Assembly (NCBI GenBank): GCA_020633205.1
Contig: JACKEB010000020.1
Coordinates: 248,001 to 312,000, forward strand
Direction of reading: 5' to 3'
Length of the DNA stretch: 64,000 nt
Source: Polyangiaceae bacterium
GTDB taxonomy: Bacteria > Myxococcota_A > Polyangia > Polyangiales > Polyangiaceae
Positions 16,338 to 25,770 of the stretch are shown here, piece after piece. The translations under genes and the position numbers were made by a program. Below the pieces are notes generated by a model, which made no database searches, was not told the origin of the DNA, and saw nothing but the letters and a program-made list of their open reading frames with translations. Each line of letters starts with the position of its first letter. The first letter of the stretch is position 1.

Positions 16338-19186
16338 CGCAGCAAAGACTCCGCGTAACGCTTGACCGCAGGCGACATACGTCCGGCCTTGGTCTTGCCA
16401 AGCCCTTGCATCACACGACGGCGGAACTCCTCGGCGCGCTCGGCCTTGGAGCGTTCGGGTACTTCGCCGCCCGTCTGGATCCCTTTGCCATTCGGTGAGC
16501 TTTCTTGGCTTGGCTGCTTGCTGTCCTGGCCTTGCGATCCGGTGGTTTGGCCCTTGCTAGCCTGCTCCAATAGGCGCTGCGCCTCGCGCTGGAGCTCCAG
16601 CGCCTTGTCGCCTTCGCCTTTGGCAAGCGCCTTCGCCGCATCACGCATGGCTGCCTCCGCGCGCTCCAGCGCTTGGGTCGCGTCTTCCGGTAGGGCGGTC
16701 TCGCCTTCCTTGCCTCGCGCGCCGAGGTTTCCAGCGCGCCGCGCCAGCTCCTTCTCGCGCTCTCCGGCTTGATCCAGTCGGGCCTTGGCCTTGTCCTCCG
16801 CGCTCTCCTTGAGGCGCTCTAGTGCCTTCTTCGCCCACTCGAGCTCGCGCTTGACGGCGGCTTCGGCGGCCTCCAACGCGGCGCGATTCTCCATCGAGCC
16901 GTCTTGTTTCCGCGAGGCATCTTTCAGGGCCTGGAGTGCGCTCTTCCCGGACTCGACGGCGTCCGACAGCGATAGCTTCGAGAGAGACTGGGCCATCGCC
17001 TCGCCGTGCTCCCGACCCAGGGCCGCTGCGGCGCGCGCGCTACCGGGGTTCGCCCCGGCCATGGGCAATGCGTTCATCGTCTGCCGCAAATCGTCGGCGC
17101 GCTCCTTGGCCTCTTTCTCCAGGTCGCTCATGTCGACGCTCTGCTCAGCCTCCGAGAGCGTGCGTTGGACCTGACTGATGCTCGCGGAGTGCTCCCGCAC
17201 CAGCTGGCCGAGCTCGTCCGCCAGCTGATTGAAGCGCTCATCCGCCTGCGAGGGTTCGCCCGTCTCCTGAGCCCCTCCCCCGGACTCGACCCCGCCGCGC
17301 CGAGCGGAACCGAACGAGGGGTTCGGGCGGCGCAGGCGCGCGGCAAGGTGCCTAGCAGCAGCCTCGACCTGAGACAGCGTACCCTCGCCGCGGGCCCGCT
17401 GAATCCGTCCAAGATCCGCTTCCGCGACCGACCCCACGTCTTTGCCCAAGGCGCCGAGCTTCCTCAGCTCGGTGGCGCCACCCTTCAGGGCCTCGATGGC
17501 CGACGATAAGCGCACCTCAGCGCCCTGCAGGTCTTCCGACTCGCGAGCCGCGCTGGCCGCGTCGGCGACTTCTTCCGCTACTGCGCCGAGTCGGATCGCG
17601 ACTGCGCGCGCGTCTGCACCAGCGAAGCGCCGCAAGGAGACGTCGAGGGCCAGGAGCACGTCCTCGGCTTGACGAGTCTCCGAGGCCCCGCGGGGGGTTC
17701 GCCGTTGGAGGACGCGGATCTGTCCTTGGATGAACGCTTGCAGACCTTCCGGCACACCAAGCCCGCCATAGCTGGACGTCATGACCTCGCTCGTGCGCTC
17801 AGCCACCCGCTTCACCAGCTCGCGATCCTTCTTCGCGCGTTCCGTGCGGATCTTTGGTTTGGTCTCGCGCTCGCTCCCGACACGCCAGGCGACGACATCC
17901 GTGACGTCGTCGCGAATCGAGACCAGGGCTTCGTAGCGATCGGCCTCCGGTTGACCGACCGTGGGCGGCACCAGCGTGATCGGCGCGCTGCGCCCCCACT
18001 TCGGCCCCGTAACTGGGTCACCGTCGCGAGCTTCGACCCGCAACACAACGGGCAGGAACATGCGACGCAGAAAAGGGTCACTCCCCTTCAAGGCGTGGGC
18101 TCCGCGTTCTCCCCGCGTCTCACCGTCGAACCGCCCGAGCACTCGGCGCTCTTCGCGGCCATTGGCGCTCATCACGACGTCGATCTGACGCAAACCGTTG
18201 TCGTCGCTCACGTCGTACTCGAGCTCGAGCCGATCGAGCTTGGCGAGCTCGAGCCTGGCTGGCGCCGGGACGGCTTTGCCAGCGGCGTCCCGGTAGCTCA
18301 ACTTCACCGTGGGCACCTCGTCAGGGATCGCGTCCACGCTGAGCGCGTCCGGCGCCTCGATCAACACATCGCCGAAACGCGCCGCGGTTCGCAGGTCGGC
18401 GTTTTGCTCCAGGGTGAAGCGGGCCACCACACCACCACTTCCGTCTTCCACGAATGGGATCTCTCGCTGGCCATCGGTGAGCACCAAGCGCCGACCTGCG
18501 AACCGCGGCTTGCCGCGCACGGTGATCAGCGTGCCCACGGGCTGCGCCGAGAGCGCCTCGGTGAAGAGCAGCCGCTCGCCGCGCCGCAGGTAGCTCGGTG
18601 GCTGGGCTCGCACCTCAGTGCTCTCCAACCAGTCGATAGGCAACGGAGCACGCCCACCGCGAGCGACCAACACGTCCAGGCCCTCCACGATGTGCATGGG
18701 ACCGAAAGCCAAGGCGAACGTGGCGGCAACACCGAGCAGCACAGCGAGCACCGCAAAGGTACCAGAGCGTTGCCGCGCGGCAGCTTCCACGCGATCGAGT
18801 GAAGCCTTGGCAACTAGCCGCTCGAGATGCGTGCGGGCTAGCGCCGGAGAGCCCGCGAAGCTGGTGCGCTCGCTACGCTCCACCAACCCAAGAGCGCGCT
18901 GGGCTCGCTCCGCCAGATCCGGATCGTAGCTCGCGATCACCCGCTCGATGAGTCGGCGCGGGCTCAACGCCACGCGGCGCTCACGCCGGATCCACAAGAG
19001 CCAGAAACCCAGGAGTCCAATCAGCACTCCCGCTGCAGCCGCGCGCGCACCCATCGTCCCGATACGCGCGAGATGAGCCGAGCCAAAGAGCGCCAACAGC
19101 GCCGCCGCGAACACCAGCCAGCGACGAGCGACGCGGGTGCGCTTGCGCCACACGTCTCCGAGTCGAAATAGGCCAGCGAGCGGCAT
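16334..19186 (-). CDS. DUF4175-family membrane protein with long coiled-coil region
   Basis: 950 residues. Membrane segments at about 24-40, 47-65 and 143-165 are followed by a large beta-rich extracytoplasmic domain (about 180-420) and then a charged, Ala/Glu/Lys-rich helical region (about 450-900) predicted as coiled coil. The layout fits the DUF4175 family found with MoxR/DUF58/peptidase genes. A Gln/Ser-rich linker (about 890-915) precedes a basic C-terminus. It overlaps the downstream metallopeptidase by 4 bases. No enzymatic motif is seen, so a scaffold or tether role is likely but unproven. Confidence 0.85.
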   Translation of the reverse strand: MPLAGLFRLGDVWRKRTRVARRWLVFAAALLALFGSAHLARIGTMGARAAAAGVLIGLLGFWLLWIRRERRVALSPRRLIERVIASYDPDLAERAQRALGLVERSERTSFAGSPALARTHLERLVAKASLDRVEAAARQRSGTFAVLAVLLGVAATFALAFGPMHIVEGLDVLVARGGRAPLPIDWLESTEVRAQPPSYLRRGERLLFTEALSAQPVGTLITVRGKPRFAGRRLVLTDGQREIPFVEDGSGGVVARFTLEQNADLRTAARFGDVLIEAPDALSVDAIPDEVPTVKLSYRDAAGKAVPAPARLELAKLDRLELEYDVSDDNGLRQIDVVMSANGREERRVLGRFDGETRGERGAHALKGSDPFLRRMFLPVVLRVEARDGDPVTGPKWGRSAPITLVPPTVGQPEADRYEALVSIRDDVTDVVAWRVGSERETKPKIRTERAKKDRELVKRVAERTSEVMTSSYGGLGVPEGLQAFIQGQIRVLQRRTPRGASETRQAEDVLLALDVSLRRFAGADARAVAIRLGAVAEEVADAASAARESEDLQGAEVRLSSAIEALKGGATELRKLGALGKDVGSVAEADLGRIQRARGEGTLSQVEAAARHLAARLRRPNPSFGSARRGGVESGGGAQETGEPSQADERFNQLADELGQLVREHSASISQVQRTLSEAEQSVDMSDLEKEAKERADDLRQTMNALPMAGANPGSARAAAALGREHGEAMAQSLSKLSLSDAVESGKSALQALKDASRKQDGSMENRAALEAAEAAVKRELEWAKKALERLKESAEDKAKARLDQAGEREKELARRAGNLGARGKEGETALPEDATQALERAEAAMRDAAKALAKGEGDKALELQREAQRLLEQASKGQTTGSQGQDSKQPSQESSPNGKGIQTGGEVPERSKAERAEEFRRRVMQGLGKTKAGRMSPAVKRYAESLLR

Positions 19187-19218
19187 AGGCGGGAAGCTTA
19201 CACGCGTCGGGCAGGGTC

Positions 19219-19234
19219 TGCCGCTCTAGCGGCA
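19219..19234 (-). repeat. Inverted repeat between DUF58 and DUF4175 genes
   Basis: TGCCGCT at 19219-19225 and AGCGGCA at 19228-19234 are exact reverse complements. The hairpin lies in the 85-base gap between two genes of the same leftward unit and has no T run. It could be an mRNA processing or attenuation element. Confidence 0.45.
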
Positions 19235-19271
19235 CCGAGGCGGAGGGCCCGCTCGCGCACTACCAGGCGAC

Positions 19272-20573
19272 TCACAGCAGGTGACGCGCCTTGATCTGCA
19301 GATAGTGATTGATGAGCGCAGGCGTCAGCTTACTCGGCAGGGTGTCGAGCACCAGGGCGCCCGAGGCCCGCAAATCGCGGATCAACTGATCGCGCCAGCG
19401 CAACATTTCCGCCGCCGCGCCGCGAACATAGAGCGAGTCGCTCCCGCCTTGGCTCCCCAGCAGGCGCTCGACCTCCGCGTCGCGAAACAGCACCAGCAAC
19501 GGGAGGTGCAAGCGCGCGATGCCTCGCGTGCGCTTGACCAGCGTCTCGGCTACGGCATCGTCCACCACCTGAGAGAACATCACCACCAGCGAGCGCTTGC
19601 GCACTTTTAGCGCGAGGTACTCGAACGCCGCGTCGTAGTCCGGCTCGACCAGTCTCGGGTGGAGGTCGTAGCTTGCTTGAATCAAACGGCGCGCGGCCCG
19701 GCTCCCGCTCTCGGGTGGGACGAAAGACCGCACCGCTTCGTCAAAGCCCACCAGGCCCACGCGATCTCCGCCGCGCGTGGCAACATGCGCCAACATCAGC
19801 GTCGCGTTCAACGCGTGGTCGAAGCGCGCGATGCCATCGGCCTCGGCGGTCATCAAGCGCCCCGCGTCGAGCATGAACATCAGGTTCTGGTTGCTCTCGA
19901 GCTGGTACTCCCGGGCGATGAGGCGTTGGCGACGTGCGGTCGCCTTCCAGTCAAGGGCGCGATACTCGTCGTCGCGAGTGTACTCCCGAAGGCGCTCGAA
20001 CTCGCTCTCCCCCCCCTTGAGCTTGGTAGCCCTGACCAACGCGAACTCGCGGTCCTGTCGCGCGAGCAGCTCGTAGGTGCGGATCGACTGCAGGTCGGGA
20101 TAGACCTTCACGCGACTCTCCGCGGGCAAGTTCAGCTGCCGTAGCCACAACCCAAGCGGCGACGCGTAGCGCACATGGTGGGCGCCGATGGTGTGAGCCC
20201 CACGCCGCCGAGGCTCGATGTGATAGACGAGCTCTTCACGGCTGCGCCCCGCCACGCGTACTTTGAGCGGGAGCTCCGCCGAGATGGCGTCCTCGAAGAG
20301 ATCTTCGGTCACCTCGATCTTCAGGCGTCGGCGCGACAGATTGCGGATGCGTAGCCGGACTGGGTTCTGTCTCCCCAGGGAAAAAACCGGACCGATCTCG
20401 CGACTGACCTGCACCAGCGGCTTGATGGCAAACAGCAGATCCACCAGAGCCACCGCGGCAATCGCTGCGTCCACCGCGAGCATGGGCATGAGCATGCTGG
20501 GGTCGAACAGCATCATCACCGCCAACACGAGCGGGATGATCAACAGGATGACGAGGGAGCGATTGGGCAGCAT
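19272..20573 (-). CDS. DUF58 domain protein
   Basis: 433 residues from ATG at 20573; in-frame sequence further upstream overlaps the moxR gene and is not DUF58-like. Two membrane helices at the N-terminus (about 5-45) are followed by a beta-rich region and the DUF58 signature REYTRDDEYRALDWKATARRQRLIAREYQLE. A von Willebrand A-like fold follows (FMLDAGRLM, VGLVGFDEAVRSFVPP), with an incomplete metal site, as is usual in the family. DUF58 proteins are partners of MoxR AAA+ ATPases; here moxR lies 16 bases upstream, which supports a functional complex. Confidence 0.93.
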   Translation of the reverse strand: MLPNRSLVILLIIPLVLAVMMLFDPSMLMPMLAVDAAIAAVALVDLLFAIKPLVQVSREIGPVFSLGRQNPVRLRIRNLSRRRLKIEVTEDLFEDAISAELPLKVRVAGRSREELVYHIEPRRRGAHTIGAHHVRYASPLGLWLRQLNLPAESRVKVYPDLQSIRTYELLARQDREFALVRATKLKGGESEFERLREYTRDDEYRALDWKATARRQRLIAREYQLESNQNLMFMLDAGRLMTAEADGIARFDHALNATLMLAHVATRGGDRVGLVGFDEAVRSFVPPESGSRAARRLIQASYDLHPRLVEPDYDAAFEYLALKVRKRSLVVMFSQVVDDAVAETLVKRTRGIARLHLPLLVLFRDAEVERLLGSQGGSDSLYVRGAAAEMLRWRDQLIRDLRASGALVLDTLPSKLTPALINHYLQIKARHLL

Positions 20574-20589
20574 GCGTGAGCTAGCGCTT

Positions 20590-21555
20590 TCAGGCGGCAG
20601 TGCGCGGCACGGGTGCTTCTCGCAAGATGCCCTCGACACAGTCGTCTGCCGTCGTGCCTTCGAGCTCCGCGTCCGGGTGCAAGATGAGCCGATGCCGCAG
20701 CACCCCAGGAGCAAACACCTTCACGTCGTCGGGCACGACGAAGTCGCGTCCTTCGGCGGCGGCGCGCGCGCGCGCGGTGGTCAGGAGGCCGATCGAAGCA
20801 CGGGGCGAAGCACCGAGGTACACCGCGCGATGGCTGCGGGTGCGTCCGACGATGTCCGTGACGTACGCGACGATCTCAGGGTCGACGCGCACGCTGTTGA
20901 GGGCGCTCTGCATTTCGAGCAGCTGCTCGACGCTCAGCACCTGCTGGAGCCCAACGCGGTCCAGATTCGCGGGATCGAAGCCGTGCAGGTAGTTCGTCAA
21001 GATCTGTTGCTCGGCCGCCTGGGTTGGATGCGTCACGTGCACCTTGATCAAGAAGCGATCGAGCTGCGCCTCAGGCAACGGGTAAGTGCCCTGGGACTCC
21101 ACCGGGTTCTGGGTCGCGATGACCAAGAAGGGCTCCGGCAAGTGACGAGTCTCGCCGTCCGCTGTCACACTGCGGTCTTGCATCGCCTCGAGCAGCGCTG
21201 ACTGCGTCTTGGCTGGGGCGCGGTTGATCTCGTCTGCCAAGAGCAGCTGAGTGAACACGGGCCCCGGCATGAACATGAACTGTCCCTTGGACTGGTCGAA
21301 GACGTTGCCGCCTGTGACGTCACTCGGCATCAAGTCGGGAGTGAACTGGATGCGCTTGAAGCCCGCACCCAGCACGTGGCTGAGAGCGCGCACGAGCAGC
21401 GTCTTGCCCAATCCGGGGACGCCCTCAATCAACACGTGCCCGCGAGCCAACGACGCGGTGAGTACGTGCTCGACGATGTCGTCCTGGCCCACCAACACCC
21501 GAGACATCTCGGTCACGACGGCGCGAAACGACTGACTAAACTCGGCAACGTTCAA
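20590..21555 (-). CDS. MoxR family AAA+ ATPase
   Basis: 321 residues of a MoxR-type AAA+ ATPase: Walker A GVPGLGKT at 45-52, Walker B LLLADEINRAPAKTQSALLEAMQDR from 104, sensor-1 region VIATQNPVESQGTYPLPEAQLDRF and a C-terminal lid. MoxR proteins are thought to act as chaperones for maturation of partner complexes, often with VWA/DUF58 proteins. The start appears to be TTG, overlapping the stop of the upstream DUF4350-like gene (TTGA, 21552-21555). The name moxR is a family label rather than a proven orthology. Confidence 0.95.
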   Translation of the reverse strand: MNVAEFSQSFRAVVTEMSRVLVGQDDIVEHVLTASLARGHVLIEGVPGLGKTLLVRALSHVLGAGFKRIQFTPDLMPSDVTGGNVFDQSKGQFMFMPGPVFTQLLLADEINRAPAKTQSALLEAMQDRSVTADGETRHLPEPFLVIATQNPVESQGTYPLPEAQLDRFLIKVHVTHPTQAAEQQILTNYLHGFDPANLDRVGLQQVLSVEQLLEMQSALNSVRVDPEIVAYVTDIVGRTRSHRAVYLGASPRASIGLLTTARARAAAEGRDFVVPDDVKVFAPGVLRHRLILHPDAELEGTTADDCVEGILREAPVPRTAA

Positions 21556-23876
21556 CGAATTCCTCCAGTGTCGGCGAGGAGCGCTTCGAGCTCCCGCATC
21601 AGCTTCAAATCCTCGTTCGGCTCCCCCGGAGCCGTGTAGGCATCGCGCGCGGACTCGCTTTCCACGAGGATTCGCGTCACGTCTCGCTCATCGCGCCCTG
21701 TCCGAGCGGCGATCGCAGCAGCCAAAGGCAACAGGCCGCGGCGGTTGCCGCCGGGTTGGCAGCGCTCGCGAAGCCTTTCGAGCGCCCAACCCGCGTACAT
21801 GCCGAGCGCCATGCGCGACGCGCGCGCCTTCGCATACTGGCTGCCGAGCGCCTCCACGTGCTCACGGAACGCCCGACGATGCGCCTCGGGAGGATCCTGG
21901 GGCCGCGCGAAGTGACGCCCTTTCCACCAGAACAAGACGCCCATCAGCAAGAACAGCTGAATCAAGAACGGGTTCAACTTGCCGTGCCCAACGGCAGCAA
22001 ACGGGCTCTCCTGCCCTACACCCGTCCAGGTATCGATGAACACCACCACCGACGGCGTCCCGAACATCAGGTCCATCACCACGTGGGCGTGATCGTCGCT
22101 GATCATCGAGGCGTTGGTGAGCAGGTCGGAGCTCGGCAACACCACGACGCTCCCCAGGCCGAGGTCTCGCGCGACCGCGTAGGGCGTGGCTCGGCCGCTG
22201 CCGGTGTCGTAACACTCGAGGATCGGCCAATAGCTGCTGTCGCTCAGCCCAAGCGCCTCCGGCGTGACGGCAGTCAGTTTCTCCGCGGAATAGTTTGGGT
22301 AGGCAGCGGCAACTTTGAGTTGATCGCACGCGGCCCGGATCCGGTTCGCCTGGAGTTGCGTCTCGGGCAGGTCACTGTCGAGGGCCACCACGAGCCGGCC
22401 GCCGCGGCGCACCCACGCCATGATCCTCGACCACTCGAAGCTCTCCAGGTCTGTCGGGCCATGCACCACGATGGTGTGCACATCCTCCGGGATCTCGTCG
22501 ATCTTTCCGTCAAGGTGCCGCACCTCGCTCCCGCGCTCGATCAACAAGCCCTGTAAGACCGACACACCGGCCGGGCCATAGTCCCCGCTCGGCGTCGACT
22601 TCGGTGCGGAGCCGCCGCTCGAGCTGCACGCCATCACTTGGGTGAGTAGGCTCACAGTCAGCAGCAACGCGGCTGCGCGTCCCAGTACCGGGAGGATACG
22701 CCCCATCAAGCGTCGGAAGCCGTCGGCGCCCGACTGCGAGGCGCCGAACTGCACCGCTTCCACTTCTCGCGCGCTGGCGCGAAACGCCTCCTGCAGCTGC
22801 GGATGCTCCCGAAGGTGGCGCGCGTATTCCCCGTTCGTGCGGCTGTGGTGCAGCTCGATCAGGCCGTTGCCGTCCAGGTAACGCAGGAGCGCCGCGTGCG
22901 CGTCACTCATGGCCTGGTCGTAGTCGCCAGCCTGCGCAGCTGCACGGGCTCGAGCAAGCAGTCGATCGATGTCGGTTTCCACGATCGAGCGCTTGGCCCG
23001 CGGCACGAAGCCTTCGCCGTCGTCATCGAGCTTCTCCGGTTCGTCTGATTTCTCGACGATGTCTTCCCGGCGGAAATTGCGCGCGACGGAGAAGAGCAAC
23101 AGCAGCGCCAGCCCGAAGAGCAGCGCCCAGAACACGACCACCGCGGCGCCGCTCATGCCAGGACTCACACTGGGCGTCGGCGTGCTGGTTTTCTCCTCCT
23201 CGGGCTTCTTCCCCTCGCCACGGGTCGTGCGCCTGGAGTCCCCGCCAACGATGCTCCCCTTGTCTTCAAGGGGCGGCTTGTCGCAGGCCGCAGCGAACCC
23301 TGGGCAACGCGCCTTGGCGGACTCCTTCAACTTGCACAGCGGATACTCGCCGCTCTTCACTCGCGACTCGAGATCGCGGCAGTAGTCGTAGTGTTCGTCG
23401 CCGAGGATCTTGCTCAGGTCACCCTCGACAGTCCGCTTGCGCGACCGCTCCATCTCGCGCTGATAGTCGTAGCCGGGTTCCTCGTCGTCGTAGGGGCTTC
23501 GATATCCGTTTCCCGGAGGCAACGAATCCCCGTCATCATCGTCGTCTTGCTCCCCGTCATCATAGTAGCCGTCATCGGGGTCGTACTGGACGCTACGAAA
23601 GTCGCGGTTGTTTCCCTGAACCCGCTCGAAGCCAGGTTTGGGGGTGAGGGTAGTCTCCGCGTGCTGCGACGCCGCAGAGGCGCTACCTGAAAACCCTAGC
23701 GCCAAGAAGAGGCAAACCCAGGCCCTGAGGAGCACGCTCCCAACTCGACCGCGCGGATTCACTGCGCTGTGCGTGATCACTGCGCTGTGCGTGATCACTG
23801 CGCTGCGCGTGATCACTGCGCTGCGCTTTCGCGTGATCACTGCGCTTCGCGTGATCACTGCGCCGGCCTCAGTCAC
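21552..23876 (-). CDS. DUF4129/DUF4350-like membrane protein
   Basis: 774 residues. GTG at 23876 overlaps the stop of the upstream membrane-protein gene (GTGA), supporting this start, but then about 45 residues, mostly repeats of SAVITR/SAVITH, precede the signal sequence (LLRAWVCLFLALGFSGSASA). If the repeats are not translated, a GTG near 23763 or 23733 would be the start. The first half has an acidic region, a membrane helix (about 235-260) and a DUF4129-like domain (YLDGNGLIELHHSRTNGEYARHL). The second half resembles DUF4350, a GATase-like fold with a C-terminal membrane segment. A lipobox-like LLTQVMACSS occurs mid-protein. Part of the MoxR unit. Confidence 0.82.
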   Translation of the reverse strand: MTEAGAVITRSAVITRKRSAVITRSAVITHSAVITHSAVNPRGRVGSVLLRAWVCLFLALGFSGSASAASQHAETTLTPKPGFERVQGNNRDFRSVQYDPDDGYYDDGEQDDDDDGDSLPPGNGYRSPYDDEEPGYDYQREMERSRKRTVEGDLSKILGDEHYDYCRDLESRVKSGEYPLCKLKESAKARCPGFAAACDKPPLEDKGSIVGGDSRRTTRGEGKKPEEEKTSTPTPSVSPGMSGAAVVVFWALLFGLALLLLFSVARNFRREDIVEKSDEPEKLDDDGEGFVPRAKRSIVETDIDRLLARARAAAQAGDYDQAMSDAHAALLRYLDGNGLIELHHSRTNGEYARHLREHPQLQEAFRASAREVEAVQFGASQSGADGFRRLMGRILPVLGRAAALLLTVSLLTQVMACSSSGGSAPKSTPSGDYGPAGVSVLQGLLIERGSEVRHLDGKIDEIPEDVHTIVVHGPTDLESFEWSRIMAWVRRGGRLVVALDSDLPETQLQANRIRAACDQLKVAAAYPNYSAEKLTAVTPEALGLSDSSYWPILECYDTGSGRATPYAVARDLGLGSVVVLPSSDLLTNASMISDDHAHVVMDLMFGTPSVVVFIDTWTGVGQESPFAAVGHGKLNPFLIQLFLLMGVLFWWKGRHFARPQDPPEAHRRAFREHVEALGSQYAKARASRMALGMYAGWALERLRERCQPGGNRRGLLPLAAAIAARTGRDERDVTRILVESESARDAYTAPGEPNEDLKLMRELEALLADTGGIR
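23756..23862 (-). repeat. Five-copy 18-base repeat centred on TGATCA
   Basis: TGATCA occurs at 23774, 23792, 23810, 23834 and 23852, within units close to GTGATCACTGCGCTGTGC. Spacings are 18, 18, 24 and 18 bases. A sixth, degenerate copy (GATTCACTGCGC) lies at the low-coordinate end. The units are in frame with the DUF4350-like gene on the minus strand and would encode SAVITR/SAVITH. Each unit is itself palindromic at its core, so it could also serve as a protein-binding array. Confidence 0.9.
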
Positions 23877-24658
23877 AGCGCCTCCTCCGCACGGGCGCGG
23901 ATGGCCATGAAGCGCACCTGGATGTCCCAGCCATCGCGACGCGTCCGGGAGTCGATGTACGAGAGGAAGCGAGCCGTCGCGCAGAACACCAAAGACAGAA
24001 AGAAACCGAGCAGAGCGAGCAGGGAGCCACCATCTTCAAACAGGTCGCCAAGGGGAGCCCCGAGCTGGAAGACATCTTGCAGCAGCGCTTGCCCGATCAG
24101 CTCACACCCAAACACGATGGTGAACGTCGCGATCAGGAGCACCAAGAGCATCGCAAACGTCGCGCCGGTGTAATTCTCGGAGAAGCGTGAGGAGCGCTTG
24201 ACCGCCGTTCCCGTTCCCGCTCCCTCCAGTAGCGACGCCTCGTGCACATGAGCCATGCGCACCCACACGATGGGCAGCGCAATCACCACCAAAGCAGACA
24301 GCCCCATCAAGAAGCGCGAAAGGAACAAGGCACCGATGTAGCCACCAAGACGCGAGAAGAACTGACGCGACACCGCACGGAAAGTCACGTCGTGTTCGAA
24401 CATCAGGCGCCCGGCGGCCACCGTAAAGATCCCCTGGACGCCGCTCCCCAGAAGGAACGCCCAGAACCAGATCCAAGTCCAGCTCACCTCGAGGAAGTGC
24501 TGCGCCGCCCAGAGCATGACCACCAGCGGCACCGCGTAGAACAAGAACAGCTTGAGGAAGAGCATGCCGCCCAAGCCGAACACATAGCGAAACGCTAGGT
24601 CGGTCACCTCCAACAGCGCACGCTTGCGGATCTCGACGTTGGCCTTCTCGACGTTCAT
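23873..24658 (-). CDS. Polytopic membrane protein of the MoxR/DUF58 operon
   Basis: 261 residues with five or six predicted membrane segments (about 22-45, 60-90, 105-130, 165-190 and 205-235) and short soluble loops. No family motif is certain. Proteins of this layout occur beside SpoIIM-like and RDD proteins in such clusters. It overlaps its neighbours by 4 bases at both ends, so its amount is probably tied to theirs. Role inferred only from context: a subunit of an envelope complex handled by the MoxR ATPase. Confidence 0.75.
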   Translation of the reverse strand: MNVEKANVEIRKRALLEVTDLAFRYVFGLGGMLFLKLFLFYAVPLVVMLWAAQHFLEVSWTWIWFWAFLLGSGVQGIFTVAAGRLMFEHDVTFRAVSRQFFSRLGGYIGALFLSRFLMGLSALVVIALPIVWVRMAHVHEASLLEGAGTGTAVKRSSRFSENYTGATFAMLLVLLIATFTIVFGCELIGQALLQDVFQLGAPLGDLFEDGGSLLALLGFFLSLVFCATARFLSYIDSRTRRDGWDIQVRFMAIRARAEEAL

Positions 24659-25770
24659 CCGGACGGCCTCGAGGATGCGAATGAAGGCGGCGGCGCCGAC
24701 GCTGGCGGAGCAGACATGCGAGAACTGGGAGGCGGCGCGCTCATGCGCGAGCTCGGTGGAGCCGCGTCGTCATCGGTACCACGCTGGCGGCTTGGCGTCG
24801 CGACGCGGCGCTTGGCGCGCTTCTCGCGACCGACGAACAACAGGTAGACCAACACCAGCGTGGTCATCACCGCGGAGAAGCCCCACTTCACCGGTGGCGG
24901 AATGGAAGAAGGCGACCAGAAGCCTTCGATGAACGCCGCGATGAGCAGCATGAAGGCTGCGCCGCTGATCTGCGAGAAAAGCTCCGGCGCGCGTTTCCTC
25001 AAGGATGCAGTCCGAGTCAGCCCGTTGGTACGGACCAGTGCATACCCCATCTGCAATCCGGCGCCGCCTGCGATGACGATCGCGTTCAGCTCGAACGGAC
25101 TGTGACCACACACGAAGGTGAGGATGTTCGCGCCATGCCCGACGTGGATCACGTGACCAAGCACCGCGCCCGTCACCAGGCCGTTGTAGACCAGGAAGAA
25201 CATGCTGCCGAACCCGAACACGATCCCCGTGGCGAAGCAGCGGAAAGCGATGCCGACGTTGTTGTGGACGTAGAAGCCCGCCATGGCGGCGTCCGCACCG
25301 GTCGCACGCCCATCGTCGAAGCCTTGGGAATAGGCCTCCTCCATCGCCCGCAACATCGCGCGCGGTAGGATGCCTTCAGCGAACTCCGTAGAGTGCAGCG
25401 CGCCGATGATACCTACAGCGAAAGGCAGGTAGAACAACACGAACGCCAGCAGGTTGAAGCGCCAGTTCGAACGAAAGGCCCTCGGGAAGCCGAACACGAT
25501 CAAGTCCCACAGCGCCCGCAGGCGATAGGGCTTTGGGGCGTAGAGTACGTTGTGTGCGCGACTCGCGAGCACATCGAGATGTCCCGTGACGTCAGCGCCA
25601 ATTCCCAGCGAGCGGGCGCGCATGAGATCCGCGCAGATGACTCGGTAGAGCGCGGCAACGCGGCTGATCGTTGCTGGCGGGAGCCGGTGAAGCCCCTTGT
25701 CGACCAGCAATCGCTCGAGCTCATCCCAGCGGGCGGAGCGCTTCGCAACGAATTCGTCGCGTCCAATCAT
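24655..25770 (-). CDS. SpoIIM-like (stage II sporulation protein M family) membrane protein
   Basis: 371 residues from ATG at 25770, which overlaps the upstream RDD stop (ATGA); a GTG six bases earlier is possible. The N-terminal cytoplasmic region includes RWDELERLL, usual for this family, followed by about six membrane helices with the SpoIIM features HNNVGIAFRCFATGIVFG and VCGHSPFELNAIVIAGGAGL. The C-terminus is a disordered Pro/Ser tail with two copies of PPSSRMSAPP. In non-sporulating bacteria, SpoIIM-like genes recur with RDD, MoxR and DUF58 genes, as here. Confidence 0.92.
   Translation of the reverse strand: MIGRDEFVAKRSARWDELERLLVDKGLHRLPPATISRVAALYRVICADLMRARSLGIGADVTGHLDVLASRAHNVLYAPKPYRLRALWDLIVFGFPRAFRSNWRFNLLAFVLFYLPFAVGIIGALHSTEFAEGILPRAMLRAMEEAYSQGFDDGRATGADAAMAGFYVHNNVGIAFRCFATGIVFGFGSMFFLVYNGLVTGAVLGHVIHVGHGANILTFVCGHSPFELNAIVIAGGAGLQMGYALVRTNGLTRTASLRKRAPELFSQISGAAFMLLIAAFIEGFWSPSSIPPPVKWGFSAVMTTLVLVYLLFVGREKRAKRRVATPSRQRGTDDDAAPPSSRMSAPPPSSRMSAPPASAPPPSFASSRPSG

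Noticed and set aside
17669..18802. 377-codon plus-strand frame opposite the DUF4175 gene
   Set aside because: Antisense to a longer gene that overlaps its neighbours by 4 bases; no recognisable protein.
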